Counted from the first letter of the stretch, positions 1 to 6,841 are shown. The stretch is 23,117 bases of DNA from Actinomycetota bacterium (GCA_020200675.1 JAIVIG010000111.1:1-23117); one strand, 5' to 3'. The notes: generated from the letters alone by a model not told the origin. A program made the numbers and translations.

Positions 1-118
1 CTTCGGTCTTTTGTCTAGAAGAGTTTTCGACGAGGTTTCGCAAGGCAGGTTGCTACTCGCTGGGGAGCGTCCCGTGCGAGACGTACCAGAGAAAGGTGGT
101 GAGCAGGGCATCTTGATC

Positions 119-136
119 CGCTCCTCAAAAGGAGCG
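119..136 (+). promoter_or_regulatory. Hairpin masking an AAGGAG-like site upstream of the response regulator
   Basis: CGCTCCT (119-125) pairs perfectly with AGGAGCG (130-136) around a CAAA loop. The 3' arm contains the only Shine-Dalgarno-like AAGGAG before the response-regulator start, about 22 nt upstream of the ATG, which is too far for ordinary initiation. It could be a small terminator for an upstream gene or a structure that changes ribosome access. The rest of 1-156 shows no recognisable coding sequence. One frame is open from 2 to 160 and ends in an ATGA overlap with the next gene, but its translation does not resemble a histidine-kinase C-terminus. Confidence 0.4.
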
Positions 137-156
137 ATCTTCTGCCCGGATCTTCT

Positions 157-795
157 ATGAACGGAAGCATACGTATCCTGATCTCCGACGACCATCCGGT
201 GGTGCGGGCTGGCCTGAGCGGCATGATCAACGGCGAGCCCGGTTTTGAGGTGATCGGGGAGGCAGAGAACGGTAAGGAGGCCATCGCGCTGACCGGCGAG
301 CTGAAACCCGATGTCGTCTTGATGGACCTCAGGATGCCGGAGATGGACGGCGTTACGGCGATAGGACACATAAAGGCTGATTACCCGGACGTAAACATAC
401 TGGTCCTGACCACCTACGAGAGCGACGCGGATATCTTACGAGCCATCGAGACGGGAGCTACCGGCTACCTGTTGAAAGACACCCCGCGCGAGGAGCTCTT
501 CGGGGCCATCCGGATGGTGGCGGAGGGCAAATCTCCCCTGGACCCCGGCGTGGCCACCCGCCTCATGCAGCGGATGCGGGGCTCCGACGAGGAGGGGTTG
601 AGTACAAGGGAGATCGAGGTGCTCGAACTCGTGGCGCGCGGCACGAGCAACAAGGAGATCGCCAAACAGCTCTGGGTTAGCGAGACGACCGTCAAGAGCC
701 ACATGCTCCACATCTTCGACAAGCTCGGCGTCACCGACCGTACCGCCGCCGTGACCGCCGCCCTCAAACGCGGCATCATCCGCCTGGAACCTTGA
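157..795 (+). CDS. NarL/FixJ-family two-component response regulator (LuxR-type HTH)
   Basis: This is a 212-residue DNA-binding response regulator, presumably phosphorylated by a sensor kinase outside the window. The N-terminal receiver domain (about residues 4-122) has the acidic pair D11/D12, phospho-acceptor D57 in VLMDLRMPEMDG, the switch threonine near T85 and the conserved lysine K107 in the LLKD motif. A linker leads to a C-terminal LuxR/GerE helix-turn-helix (about 147-210) with LSTREIEVLELVARG, the SNKEIAKQL helix and the TVKSHMLHIFDKL recognition helix. Length and order are normal for the NarL group. ATG 157 is the only plausible start, although its Shine-Dalgarno is poorly placed. 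The gene ends in a hairpin shared with the convergent gene. The target genes cannot be told from the sequence. Confidence 0.93.
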   Translation: MNGSIRILISDDHPVVRAGLSGMINGEPGFEVIGEAENGKEAIALTGELKPDVVLMDLRMPEMDGVTAIGHIKADYPDVNILVLTTYESDADILRAIETGATGYLLKDTPREELFGAIRMVAEGKSPLDPGVATRLMQRMRGSDEEGLSTREIEVLELVARGTSNKEIAKQLWVSETTVKSHMLHIFDKLGVTDRTAAVTAALKRGIIRLEP

Positions 796-805
796 AGTTC
801 CAGGC
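782..805. terminator. Hairpin between convergent genes
   Basis: GCCTGGAAC (782-790) pairs perfectly with GTTCCAGGC (797-805) around CTTGAA. The hairpin includes the last codons and stop of the response regulator and lies about 25 nt from the stop of the convergent gene, so it could end transcription in both directions. No long T tract follows on either side. Confidence 0.55.
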
Positions 806-830
806 ACCTCTCGGATAAGAGCCCCGGGAG

Positions 831-1670
831 CTAGCTCCAGAAGGTCCTGCGGGCCACGTAGACGCCGGCCACGAGGAGAAGAGCGCCCACGCCCAGGGCC
901 ATGACCTTGTCGCCGGTGCCGCCCGCCTCGCGGGGCTCGCTCGTTGTCGCGGCCGCGTTCTTCCCGGCGACGGGCTCCGCGACGGTAGCGCTGTCTTCCC
1001 CTTCGGTCTCGTCTTCGGTATCTCCGGAAGAGGATTCCTCGTCGTCGACTTCCTCTCCGGCGCCGGACTCGTCGTCCGCGGCCTTCCCTCCGGCTCCCCC
1101 AGACTCGGCCTCTCTTCCGGCTTCCCCGGACCCTGATCCTCCGGCCTCGGCGTCGTCGCTGGCGCTACCGTCCGCGTCCTCACCCTCGTCGGCGGAGCTG
1201 CTCTCGGAATTGTCGTCGGAACCGCCGTCGGCGCTGGCTTCGTCGTCGAGCTCGATCTCGGAGGCGAAGGCCACGTTCTCGTCGTCGACGCCGGCGGATT
1301 GGGCGGCTTCGAGGGCCGCGTCGAAGGCGTCCTTGCCCTCGGCGTCGCCGAACCCGTCGGCTATGATCTTCTTCGCCCGATCGACTACGTATCTGCCGCA
1401 ATCGCCGCAGCTGGCCGGCGCCGGCAAGTCGGACACCCCTTCTGCCGACGCAGCCTGAGTGGTGGCTACGCAGTTGTACTCGGCGTAAGCCACGCCGGGG
1501 CGGGCCGCTAGTTCCTGCCTCTTGGCCTCCTCGGCGGCGAGCCGTTCGGCCGGGTCGGGGATGTTCTTTATCTCCTCGAAGGCGAGATGCTGCGCGAGGA
1601 TCCCGTCGAAGGTCTCGATCACGTTCTCCGGCGGGGCCGCCCGCAATGCCTCTTCGGAGGCGTACCCCAC
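831..1670 (-). CDS. Acidic Ser/Glu-rich protein with C-terminal membrane anchor (sorting-signal-like tail)
   Basis: The function is not recognised. From GTG 1670 the protein has about 279 residues. It starts with a helical segment, followed by a region with C67 and a CGDC motif (about 88-91), then a very acidic Ser/Asp/Glu/Gly low-complexity stretch (about 140-240). It ends in a hydrophobic helix (VMALGVGALLLVAGVYVA) and the basic tail RRTFWS. TG, hydrophobic stretch and basic tail resemble a degenerate cell-wall sorting signal; two class E sortases lie about 10 kb away, but no canonical LAxTG or LPxTG is present. The start is uncertain: GTG 1670 has GGAGAG 6 nt upstream, while GTG 1712 is in frame but lacks a Shine-Dalgarno. 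The best ribosome site (GGGGAGGAAT) serves an out-of-frame ATG at 1695, and no signal peptide is found in frame, so the N-terminus may be damaged. Confidence 0.6.
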   Translation of the reverse strand: MGYASEEALRAAPPENVIETFDGILAQHLAFEEIKNIPDPAERLAAEEAKRQELAARPGVAYAEYNCVATTQAASAEGVSDLPAPASCGDCGRYVVDRAKKIIADGFGDAEGKDAFDAALEAAQSAGVDDENVAFASEIELDDEASADGGSDDNSESSSADEGEDADGSASDDAEAGGSGSGEAGREAESGGAGGKAADDESGAGEEVDDEESSSGDTEDETEGEDSATVAEPVAGKNAAATTSEPREAGGTGDKVMALGVGALLLVAGVYVARRTFWS

Positions 1671-2193
1671 CAGGAACTCTCCAGCGGCTTCCCATCTCTT
1701 ATTCCTCCCCACAACCGATACACAAAGCCCTACGCTGGAGCCACCCCGTAAATATATCCTGGCAAAAGACCCGCAGCGTAGCACGAGCCGTGCGTTTCCG
1801 GTGAAGCGCTGGATGTTGTTGGTCGAACCATGCCGGTAACCACGGAGAGCGTACCGGGTTTTGCCCCCGCATACCGAGGCGCGACGCGGCCGGTAGGAGC
1901 CGCGGGTTCCGCCGGCGCCGCCTTCGTGGCAGGCTCTTCTCCTGCCGGGCCGGCACGGAAGCTGCAAAGCTCCTCGCAGGTACTGTTCGCCTCATCTCTT
2001 CCCTCGCTCCTTCTCCGCCCGCTTATGCGGCTCCGGTTAGATTCTCCCGGATCTGGGCGGGGAGCGCGTCCTCCGAAAGTATGATTAAGATCGCCGAAAG
2101 TATGATTTTCGAGTCAGGCCCGCGTTTTGACATCGAGACATCCCCGAATCACCGACCGCTGCTCTGCAAAGCCAGACACCCGACGGGGCGTAG
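1671..2193. other. Gene-free region of about 520 bases upstream of the acidic membrane protein
   Basis: I see no convincing gene here. On the minus strand there is a candidate -10 box TATATT (1756-1751), without a clear -35. A perfect hairpin GGCAGG/CCTGCC (1928-1933 with 1941-1946, 7-nt loop) and many GC-rich self-complementary stretches suggest a structured leader or a decayed gene. I compared the region from memory with the ydaO (cyclic di-AMP) riboswitch common upstream of actinobacterial wall genes, but key conserved blocks are missing. A 14-bp direct repeat lies at its right end. Confidence 0.4.
2073..2107. repeat. 14-bp direct repeat with 21-bp period
   Basis: CCGAAAGTATGATT occurs at 2073-2086 and again, identical, at 2094-2107. 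The 21-bp spacing is two helical turns, so both copies face the same side of the DNA, as expected for a pair of regulator sites. It lies downstream of the XRE regulator and upstream of the gene-free region. Confidence 0.6.
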
Positions 2194-2460
2194 TCAGAAC
2201 CCTATCTTCTTCTCACTCTCCGGCTTCTCGGAAGAGCCCTCCATGGGCGGCTCGGCGTCGTGGTACTCGACACCGCCGAACAGCAGCCCCGGCTCCACCT
2301 CGAGGCCGGCGGCGAGCTTGCGGATGGTCGTCGGATACGCCTTGCGCCGGCCCGTCTCCAGCTTCGAAATGGTGTCGCGAGCCACCCCGCTCCTCTCCGC
2401 CAGCTGCTCCTGGCTCAAGACCGCTCGTTGCCGCAAACCCCGCAAGTGCGGAAGATCCAC
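2194..2460 (-). CDS. Small XRE-family HTH transcriptional regulator, divergent from clpP
   Basis: This is a DNA-binding regulator of about 88 residues. A single HTH_3/Cro-type domain fills the first 60 residues (LRQRAVLSQEQLAERSG, then VARDTISKLETGRR, then IRKLAAGLEVEPGLLFGG); a short charged tail rich in Glu/Lys/Ser follows. GTG 2460 is preferred because AGGAGG lies 8 nt upstream; an in-frame GTG at 2469 would touch the Shine-Dalgarno. It is transcribed away from clpP, with about 100 bp between the two starts containing a perfect palindrome, so autoregulation and clpP control are likely. In many actinobacteria clpP genes are activated by the XRE protein ClgR. This one shares that family and context but is shorter, and I cannot call it ClgR. 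Confidence 0.85.
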   Translation of the reverse strand: MDLPHLRGLRQRAVLSQEQLAERSGVARDTISKLETGRRKAYPTTIRKLAAGLEVEPGLLFGGVEYHDAEPPMEGSSEKPESEKKIGF

Positions 2461-2489
2461 GCTTCTCACCTCCTAAAACCTCATAAAAC

Positions 2490-2527
2490 TTGCAGAAACA
2501 CTGCAGTAATGCTACTCTGGTAGAGTA
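2490..2527 (+). promoter_or_regulatory. clpP promoter with overlapping palindromic operator
   Basis: TTGCAG (2490-2495) and TACTCT (2513-2518) are separated by 17 bp and form a plausible sigma-70-type promoter pointing to clpP. TACTCT-GGT-AGAGTA (2513-2527) is a perfect 6+6 palindrome covering the -10, and TGCAG-N5-CTGCA (2491-2505) is a second dyad overlapping the -35. The arrangement suits repression or activation by the divergent XRE regulator. Confidence 0.5.
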
Positions 2528-2564
2528 TAGCGTGTTGGTGGTCGAGCAGTAGGAGGTTTTGGTG

Positions 2565-3188
2565 ATGGAGTACGACCCGCGGCTGGTCATCCCTTACGTG
2601 ACGGAGCAGAGTCCGCGCGGAGAGCGGACCATGGACATATACTCGCGGCTTTTGGCTGACAGGATCATATTCCTGGGCATGCCGGTTGACGACCAGATCG
2701 CGAACATCGTCATGGCGCAGCTCTTGCACCTCGAGAGTGAGGATCCCGAGCAGGACGTCAACATTTACATAAACTCCCCGGGCGGGAGCGTTACGGCAGG
2801 CCTGGCCATCTACGACACGATGCGGTTCATCAGGTGCGACGTGGCGACGACGGCTTTGGGTATGGCGGCGTCGATGGGCGCCTTCCTGCTGGCGGCCGGG
2901 ACGAAGGGCAAGCGCAACGCGCTGCCGAACACCCGGGTACTGCTGCACCAGCCGAGTGGGGGTCTGGCAGGTCAGGTCTCGGACGTCGAGATACACGCCA
3001 GGGAGCTCATGAGGACCAAGCAGAAGATGAACGAGCTTCTCGCGGAGATGACCGGTCAGTCTGTAGAAAAGATCGAGCGGGACACCGACCGCGACTACAT
3101 GCTCGGCGCCGAGGACGCCGTCGAGTATGGCTTGATCGACCGGGTCGTCAGTCGTCCCGGGGAGGGCCTCACCCCAGACAACGAGTAG
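2565..3188 (+). CDS. clpP: ATP-dependent Clp protease proteolytic subunit
   Basis: ClpP is the serine peptidase of the Clp machine; it forms a double heptameric barrel in the cytoplasm and degrades proteins unfolded by ClpX or ClpC. The 207-residue product is full length. The catalytic triad is visible: S103 in GMAASMGAFLL, H128 in RVLLHQPSGG and D177 in ERDTDRDYML, with the same 25- and 49-residue spacings as in E. coli ClpP. The oxyanion glycine loop SPGGSVTAG is intact. ATG 2565 has AGGAGG 8 nt upstream; in-frame GTG 2562 and TTG 2559 are less likely. The gene stands alone, without clpX or a second clpP beside it, and is divergent from an XRE regulator that probably controls it. Confidence 0.96.
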   Translation: MEYDPRLVIPYVTEQSPRGERTMDIYSRLLADRIIFLGMPVDDQIANIVMAQLLHLESEDPEQDVNIYINSPGGSVTAGLAIYDTMRFIRCDVATTALGMAASMGAFLLAAGTKGKRNALPNTRVLLHQPSGGLAGQVSDVEIHARELMRTKQKMNELLAEMTGQSVEKIERDTDRDYMLGAEDAVEYGLIDRVVSRPGEGLTPDNE

Positions 3189-3225
3189 TTCAGAGGGCTG
3201 TAGGGGTCGCGCGAGGAGGGGCTGG

Positions 3226-3630
3226 GTGGAGCCCACGTACGACTACATTCACCAGGGCGGCAGCTACCGCTACGGGGTCGGGTGGTGCAGGATACGTATC
3301 TACCCGGGCGAGGCCGAGGGCGACGCCCCTGTGGTCCTGTGCAGCGAACTGCCCGAGGACTGGGGCGTCGGGATGGTAGAGCGTTTGGCCGCCGAGGTGG
3401 TCCGAGACCGCTTCGCCTCCGGCCTCCCGGACCTGCCGCGTCCCGTACTTTGGATCGAACACCGCCCCTCCCGCAGGGGGCGCGGCCCCGGGCGCTACGC
3501 GCTCCTGACCTTCCCCACCTATCGACCCCGCCTCGAAGGCGCGGGGTTCGTCCGGCGCGTCACGCTCGGGACCCCGCACCGCGAACCCCTCACCCCCCGC
3601 GAGGTGGCGGTACTGACCGGCGAGGGATAG
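3226..3630 (+). CDS. Hypothetical protein, 134 aa
   Basis: I do not recognise this family. The product is soluble, with no signal peptide or TM segment. It starts with an aromatic-rich beta-type segment (TYDYIHQGGSYRYGVGWCRI, IRIYPG, PVVLCSEL), passes through a helix (MVERLAAEVVRDRF), and ends in an Arg/Pro-rich half. The reading frame is well supported: GTG 3226 has GAGGAGG 6 nt upstream, and codon use is strongly GC-biased in third positions. It follows clpP by 37 bp on the same strand and may be cotranscribed. The C-terminal phrase TPREVAVLTGEG looks like a normal end. Confidence 0.7.
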   Translation: MEPTYDYIHQGGSYRYGVGWCRIRIYPGEAEGDAPVVLCSELPEDWGVGMVERLAAEVVRDRFASGLPDLPRPVLWIEHRPSRRGRGPGRYALLTFPTYRPRLEGAGFVRRVTLGTPHREPLTPREVAVLTGEG

Positions 3631-3634
3631 GGAT

Positions 3635-3771
3635 GTGCGCGGCTTCGTCGACTCGCGCGTTCTGCGGCTACCGGCCGAGGAGGGCCATGGGGTCACCGTC
3701 TTCCACGGGGTCTGACGGAGGGCGAGTCGCCGCAGGGCGTGAAGGTAGCCCTCGTCGTCCCGGACTGGTAG
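3635..3771 (+). pseudogene. Possible remnant of a small gene, frameshifted
   Basis: From GTG 3635 one frame reads RGFVDSRVLRLPAEEG..VTVFHG and stops at 3713-3715. The adjacent frame continues without a gap as LTEGESPQGVKVALVVPDW and stops at 3771. Together they resemble a short beta-rich protein of about 45 residues broken by a frameshift near 3710. The match to any family is unknown. It could also be chance coding-like sequence in GC-rich DNA. Confidence 0.3.
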
Positions 3772-3803
3772 ACCGTCGCGTAGCATCGAGCGTTTATGGA
3801 TGA

Positions 3804-3838
3804 GAGAGGAGCGGAGGATCTTTACCCCCGCTCCTCTC
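3804..3838. terminator. Strong hairpin between convergent genes
   Basis: GAGAGGAGCGG (3804-3814) pairs perfectly over 11 bp with CCGCTCCTCTC (3828-3838). It lies between the plus-strand clpP-side genes and the end of the minus-strand RTX-like gene, so a bidirectional terminator is likely. No T run follows. Confidence 0.6.
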
Positions 3839-3890
3839 GGAGAGCTTTGCTTACTGGTGCCCGGAACTCCGGGTTGTTCGCTCAGGTTGC

Positions 3891-4217
3891 CTAATAAATC
3901 GCCAGGTCGAACTCGTAGACCTCGCAGTCGCTCGACACCAGGTCGTTGCTGTCGATCACGACGAAGTCGCTTCCTTCACCGCAGTAGATCGTGTCGGTAC
4001 TGCTCGAGTAGGTACCGTCGGCGGCATAGATGACGTCGTCGCCCTCGTAGCCGTAGATCTCGTCGTCGCCGGGTCCGGCGGATAAGAAATCGTTCTCGCT
4101 GGTGCCGTAAAGAAATTCGTTTTCGGCGGTACCATAGAAGCTGCCGGCGAAGGCTACCCCGGCCACGACGAAGACCATCATGAGTCCCCAAACTACCGTC
4201 AGAACCGCTCGTCTCAT
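3891..4217 (-). CDS. Exported RTX-like (haemolysin-type Ca-binding repeat) mini-protein
   Basis: This 108-residue protein has a clear signal peptide: MRR, a hydrophobic core to about residue 22, and the cleavage motif AFA-GS at 24/25. The mature part carries degenerate nonapeptide repeats of the G-x-x-x-N/D-x-L/I-x-G type (GTAENEFLYGTSENDFLSAG, GDDEIYGYEGDDVIYAADG) that resemble calcium-binding RTX beta-roll repeats. Two cysteines (C79, C98) could form a disulphide outside the cell. The classic GGxGxD is loosened to PGDD and YEGDD. Only about five repeats are present and there is no toxin, protease or type I secretion partner nearby, so a small secreted or surface Ca-binding protein is the best guess. 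ATG 4217 has GGAGGAA a few bases upstream. Confidence 0.75.
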   Translation of the reverse strand: MRRAVLTVVWGLMMVFVVAGVAFAGSFYGTAENEFLYGTSENDFLSAGPGDDEIYGYEGDDVIYAADGTYSSSTDTIYCGEGSDFVVIDSNDLVSSDCEVYEFDLAIY

Positions 4218-4406
4218 TGCGTTCCTCCTTGTTTCTCCACTCGTTTACTCGACAATGCTAACTCACGCGAGGAGAATCCTCTCAATGCGGCTCGGTTTCC
4301 GCATCCTCCGAAAGGAGGATTCCCTCCGACCAGAAGTATGAACCAACTCCTTCTCCTCTGAGCGCATCAGAGAGGAGGCATCGCGAAGGGGAGGCGGCGT
4401 CCTCGT
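4218..4406. other. Intergenic hairpins downstream of ligA
   Basis: ATCCTCC-GAAA-GGAGGAT (4303-4320) is a 7-bp stem with a GNRA-type tetraloop. TGCGG/CCGCA (4286-4290 with 4299-4303) is a competing stem. CTCTGA-GCGCA-TCAGAG (4356-4372) lies just past the ligA stop. These probably include the ligA terminator and part of the upstream region of the RTX-like gene. No gene is seen. Confidence 0.45.
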
Positions 4407-6248
4407 TCAGGAGAGCAGCACTTCGAAGGCCGCCTCGTCCAGGACGGGGACGCCGAGGGCGTTGGCTCTCTCGAGCTTGGAGCCGGCCTCTTCGCCGGCT
4501 AGCACGTAGTCGGTGTTCTTGCTGACGGAGGAGGTGAACGTGCCGCCGGCCTCTTCCAGCCTCTCGACGAAGTAGCTGCGCGGCCGGCTCAAAGTTCCCG
4601 TGATGACTACTCTCTTGCCTACGAACGGGCCTTCGGAGGGACCGGTCGCCTCTCGCTCGAAGTGCAGGCCAGCCGCCATCAGGCGCCTCACCAGGTCCCG
4701 GTTGTCCTCCAGGGCGAAGTAGTCCACGACGGCGCGTGCTACGACGTTGCCGATGCCTTCGATCTCGACGAGCTGCTCCACGCTCACCCCGTGGAGCAGG
4801 TCCTCGCCGCTAAACCTCGCGGCGATGAGATCGGCCGTGACGCTCCCGACGTGCCGGATACCCAGGGCGTATAGGACGCGCGAGAAGGGATGTTCCTTGC
4901 TCCTCTCTATGGCATGGACGAGGTTCTCGGTGCTCTTCTCGCCGAAGCCCTCCAGGGGTTCGAGCTGCTCCGGGCGCAGGTCGTAGATCTCCGCCACGTC
5001 CTTTATGAGGCCGAGATCGAAGAGTCTGGTGGCCACCTTCTCGCCCAGGCCCTCTATGTCCATCGCGGCCTTCGAGGACCAGTGGATGATGTGCTCCAGG
5101 GCCTGGGCGGGGCAGCTGGCGTTCACGCAGCGGGTCACTGCCTCACCCTCGGAGCGGGTGACGGGCTCCCCGCAGACCGGGCAGTTCTTCGGCATCTCGA
5201 AGGGGCGCTCTCCGCCGGTGCGTTCCTCGGGGATCGGACGGACTACCTGCGGGATCACATCTCCCGCTCGCTCGACCACGACCACGTCGCCGATGAGGAT
5301 GCCCTTCTCTTTTATGTAGTCTTCGTTGTGCGGCGCCTTCGCCACCGATCCGAGGGCGCGCTGCTGCTCCCGGGAATCGACCTTCACGACGACCCCGTCG
5401 ATCTGGTACCCGAGAGACCCCCGCTCGCGCGTCCAGTACGCGCACTCTTCGACGACCGACTCGATGTCTTCGTGAATCTTGTAAGGGCTGACCCGCAGGC
5501 CGTAGCTCTTCAGGGCTTCGAGCGCCGTCGAGTGGCTCTCGTACCGTTCGCCGCCCTCCCCGACCCCGTAGCAGAATATGGTCAGAGGTCTCGACGCGGC
5601 GATCCTGGGATCCAGCTGCCGGATAGAGCCGGCCGCCAGGTTGCGCGGGTTGGCGAACGGCAGCTTTCCCTCGGCCTCCTGCCGTCTGTTGAACTCCTCG
5701 AACCTGTCCAGCGGTATGTAGACCTCGCCTCGCGCCTCCAGAACCTCCGGCGGGTCGTCCGAGAGCTTCTCGGGGATGGATCGGACGGTTCTCAGGTTGG
5801 CCGTGACGTCCTCGCCGACGGTGCCGTTGCCCCGCGTGGCGCCGCGCACGAAGAGCCCGTTCTCATAGCGCAAGGAGACCGCGAGGCCGTCTATTTTGAG
5901 CTCGGTGGCGTAGCGGGGTTCCTCGTCCTCGCCGAGGAGACGGCGGACGCGAGCGTCCCACTCGCGGAGGTCTTCGAGCTTGCGGGCGTTCGCCAGAGAG
6001 AGCATCGGCACGGCGTGGCGGACCTGCGTGAACCCTTCCAGCGGTTCGCCGCCCACCCTCTGCGTCGGAGAGTCGAGGGTTACGAGCTCGGGGTGTTCGG
6101 CTTCGAGGGCTTCGAGCTCCTTGTAGAGGGCGTCGTACTCGGCGTCGCCGATCTCCGGGGCGTCCTCGACGTAGTAGCGGCGGTTGTGGTACCGGACCAG
6201 CTCGCGCAGATCCTCGATCCTACCCCTGATGTTTGTCTCCTGGACCAC
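4407..6248 (-). CDS. ligA: NAD-dependent DNA ligase LigA with an internal deletion of about 51 residues
   Basis: LigA seals nicks using NAD and is normally essential. Domain Ia (HNRRYYVEDAPEIGDAEYD), the KxDG nucleotidyl site (K118 in ELKIDG), the adenylation motif IDGVVVKVD (about 283-291), the four-Cys zinc finger (C356, C359, C374, C379), the HhH region and a C-terminal BRCT domain (about 542-613) are all present. The product has 613 residues, whereas family members usually have about 660-680. At P306/H307 (bases 5330/5331) the chain jumps from SVAKAP straight to HNEDYIKEKG. Relatives have about 51 residues in between, including motif V (YKFP lysine) and the OB-fold VGRTG segment. Without these, ligation should be severely impaired. 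The frame is kept. A real mutant, a redundant ligase elsewhere, or an assembly collapse are all possible. GTG 6248 sits 6 nt after a perfect TATAAT, suggesting a leaderless mRNA. Confidence 0.93.
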   Translation of the reverse strand: MVQETNIRGRIEDLRELVRYHNRRYYVEDAPEIGDAEYDALYKELEALEAEHPELVTLDSPTQRVGGEPLEGFTQVRHAVPMLSLANARKLEDLREWDARVRRLLGEDEEPRYATELKIDGLAVSLRYENGLFVRGATRGNGTVGEDVTANLRTVRSIPEKLSDDPPEVLEARGEVYIPLDRFEEFNRRQEAEGKLPFANPRNLAAGSIRQLDPRIAASRPLTIFCYGVGEGGERYESHSTALEALKSYGLRVSPYKIHEDIESVVEECAYWTRERGSLGYQIDGVVVKVDSREQQRALGSVAKAPHNEDYIKEKGILIGDVVVVERAGDVIPQVVRPIPEERTGGERPFEMPKNCPVCGEPVTRSEGEAVTRCVNASCPAQALEHIIHWSSKAAMDIEGLGEKVATRLFDLGLIKDVAEIYDLRPEQLEPLEGFGEKSTENLVHAIERSKEHPFSRVLYALGIRHVGSVTADLIAARFSGEDLLHGVSVEQLVEIEGIGNVVARAVVDYFALEDNRDLVRRLMAAGLHFEREATGPSEGPFVGKRVVITGTLSRPRSYFVERLEEAGGTFTSSVSKNTDYVLAGEEAGSKLERANALGVPVLDEAAFEVLLS

Positions 6249-6254
6249 GAGGCG

Positions 6255-6283
6255 ATTATACGCGTGTCCGGGAAGCCTCTAAA
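6255..6283 (-). promoter_or_regulatory. ligA promoter, leaderless arrangement
   Basis: On the minus strand a perfect TATAAT (6260-6255) ends 6 nt before the ligA GTG. A 4/6 match to the -35 box, TTTAGA (6283-6278), lies 17 bp upstream. Transcription would start at or next to the start codon. Confidence 0.65.
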
Positions 6284-6300
6284 GGAGGAGCTTTCCCGGA
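6267..6300. promoter_or_regulatory. Inverted repeat between divergent ligA and GGDEF-like gene
   Basis: TCCGGGAA (6267-6274) is repeated inverted as TTCCCGGA (6293-6300), with an 18-nt centre that contains the ligA -35 region. It could be an operator shared by both promoters or the base of a hairpin. Confidence 0.4.
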
Positions 6301-6315
6301 GAGGGACCGCCACCG

Positions 6316-6321
6316 TATACT
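6316..6321 (+). promoter_or_regulatory. -10 box for the GGDEF-like gene (leaderless)
   Basis: TATACT ends 6 nt before GTG 6328 and no Shine-Dalgarno is present. This is the same geometry as in the divergent ligA promoter. A -35 box is not clear. Confidence 0.5.
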
Positions 6322-6327
6322 GGTTTC

Positions 6328-6744
6328 GTGGGCAAAAAGAGGCCGAAAAAAGAGCTACAGACGCTCGAGGCGTTCGAGAAGGCGCTGCAGGAGGAGGTCT
6401 CCGTCTCCGCCGAGTTCGACCTGCCTCTCGCCGCGCTGGCCCTGATCGTAGAGGGTGGCTGGCAAGAGGAGGATATCCGCCGGGCGCTCGACGCCCTGCG
6501 CGCCGCGGATCTCGTCGCCCAGCCCGCCGCCGAAGAGCTACTCGTCGTCCTGCCCAACACCAGGACCGCCGACGCCCGGGTGGTCGAGGAGAGACTGCGC
6601 GAGGCGGTCCCGAAGGCCACCGTCGGGGTCGCCCCCTACAGGCGGGGCGACACGGCTGAGGACCTGCTCGAGCGCGCCCAAGAAGCCGTCTCCCGACGGG
6701 TCGCGGAGAACCCCGAAGCTACCCGAGACCAGCCCGGCGGATAA
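6328..6744 (+). CDS. Short protein with degenerate GGDEF-like domain
   Basis: The product has 138 residues, with a basic N-terminus (GKKRPKK), a helix, and then a fold that reads like the core of a GGDEF domain: LALIVEGGWQEEDIRRAL, a beta strand EELLVVLPNT, a helix TADARVVEERLREAV, the strand ATVGVAPY and the helix DTAEDLLERAQEAVSRRV. In active diguanylate cyclases these correspond to the strand with the GG[DE]EF loop, the helix after it, the SiGvA strand and the Ad-A helix. Here the GGDEF loop is replaced by AAEEL, so cyclase activity is not expected; ligand binding or a structural role is possible. It is divergent from ligA and ends in a strong hairpin. Confidence 0.65.
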   Translation: MGKKRPKKELQTLEAFEKALQEEVSVSAEFDLPLAALALIVEGGWQEEDIRRALDALRAADLVAQPAAEELLVVLPNTRTADARVVEERLREAVPKATVGVAPYRRGDTAEDLLERAQEAVSRRVAENPEATRDQPGG

Positions 6745-6757
6745 TCGGACGGATCGG

Positions 6758-6790
6758 CTCGAAGGCCCCGGGGTTTTCGGGGCTTTCGAG
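6758..6790 (+). terminator. 13-bp hairpin terminator
   Basis: CTCGAAGGCCCCG (6758-6770) pairs with CGGGGCTTTCGAG (6778-6790) with a single G-U pair and loop GGGTTTT. It lies just after the GGDEF-like gene and before the convergent PRC-barrel gene. There is no T run after the stem. Confidence 0.65.
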
Positions 6791-6841
6791 GTGCGAAACG
6801 AGACGAATGAGGGGCCGCCGAACGCGCTTTTCGAGCCTTCT

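Noticed and set aside
901..1458. Ser/Pro-rich frame on the plus strand
   Set aside because: It is the shadow of the acidic Ser/Glu/Asp stretch on the minus strand, which has a coherent C-terminal TM anchor.
1671..2072. Cyclic di-AMP (ydaO) or other known riboswitch
   Set aside because: Several GC-rich stems are present, but the conserved blocks that I would expect are not found in order. An Rfam covariance search would settle it.
4890..6659. 589-residue open frame on the plus strand opposite ligA
   Set aside because: It is the antisense shadow of ligA in GC-rich DNA; its translation is low quality and has no family features.
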